From positions 62,001 through 126,000 of the forward strand of contig JOAZ01000010.1 of the NCBI GenBank assembly GCA_000720535.1: DNA of 64,000 nt, read 5' to 3'. The position numbers and the translations under genes are program-made. Origin of the DNA: Streptomyces halstedii (GTDB taxonomy: Bacteria; Actinomycetota; Actinomycetes; Streptomycetales; Streptomycetaceae). Of the stretch, positions 63,882 through 64,000 are shown piece by piece (position 1 is the first letter of the stretch; each line of letters starts with the position of its first letter). Below the pieces are notes generated by a model. It had not been told where the DNA came from and did not search any database. It worked only from the letters and a program-made list of their open reading frames with translations.

Positions 63882-63966
63882 GGTGGGTTGCCCGAGCGGC
63901 CTAAGGGAACGGTCTTGAAAACCGTCGTGGCGCGAGTCACCGTGGGTTCAAATCCCACACCCACCG
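63882..63966 (+). tRNA. tRNA-Ser (anticodon UGA)
   Basis: Acceptor GGTGGGT (63882-63888) pairs with ACCCACC (63959-63965). The anticodon loop CTTGAAA contains TGA, so it decodes UCA and related UCN codons. Long variable arm (GTGGCGCGAGTCAC) and T-arm GTGGGTTCAAATCCCAC confirm tRNA-Ser. No CCA is encoded. Confidence 0.96.
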
Positions 63967-64000
63967 CAGTGCGAGAAGGCCCCCGACCAGGCGAGACGGT

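Overview
The window is about 71% GC with strong third-position GC bias, frequent GTG starts and GTGA/ATGA stop-start overlaps. The gene set is typical of Streptomyces: ssgR-ssgA sporulation genes, thiC with a TPP riboswitch, cydA-cydB-cydDC behind a Rex operator, serS-pheA, a DyP/copper cluster, and several parS sites. From memory (not searched), the order of ssgR, ssgA, yibE/F-like, thiC, hisC, cyd, serS, pheA matches the SCO3925-SCO3970 region of S. coelicolor, which lies in the chromosome core near oriC. The five parS-like sites and the two DnaA-box clusters fit an origin-proximal position.

Layout, left to right. 1-13 kb is a patchwork of small accessory and housekeeping genes: a RibD-like reductase, a hydrolase, three MarR regulators (two next to MFS exporters), a beta-lactamase-fold serine hydrolase, an AlkZ/YcaQ-like winged-helix protein, GNAT, Nudix, a PLP lyase, a holin-like membrane protein, a cupin, and three parS sites. 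13-20 kb carries ssgR-ssgA, a YibE/F membrane protein, riboswitch-thiC, and then a DUF4241 gene that appears to have been inserted behind thiC, because a diverged copy of the thiC 3' end follows it. 20-24 kb holds a membrane protein, a PPP-type phosphoesterase and a LacI regulator. 24-33 kb has hisC, the respiratory cyd operon under a Rex site and a GAF-GAF histidine kinase.

33-38 kb has a HAD phosphatase, an F420-type oxidoreductase, a SigE-type ECF sigma factor translationally coupled to a membrane PASTA protein (the best candidate here for a little-described signalling pair), a decayed gene with a DnaA-box cluster, and an EphD-like hydrolase. 38-42 kb is a four-gene ABC-2 operon (ATPase, permease, ATPase, permease) ended by a strong terminator. 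42-47 kb has an antirepressor-like protein, tRNA-Ser(GCU) with a 50-bp perfect palindrome behind it, a HAD gene coupled to serS, a second DnaA-box cluster, and pheA. 47-53.4 kb is a co-directional series: DyP peroxidase, CopC-CopD fusion, PCuAC, Sco1, YcnI, which together suggest extracytoplasmic copper handling. 53.7-64 kb has two RsbW-type ATP-binding proteins, a SpoIIE-type PP2C phosphatase, Xaa-Pro aminopeptidase, a primase-polymerase-like protein, a SEC-C protein, a glycerophosphodiesterase, an HtrA-type protease and tRNA-Ser(UGA).

I saw no CRISPR array, insertion sequence, integrase or prophage. Short GC-rich tandem repeats (17, 25 and 30 bp units) sit in several intergenic gaps. All family names come from motif recognition by eye; no database search was possible.
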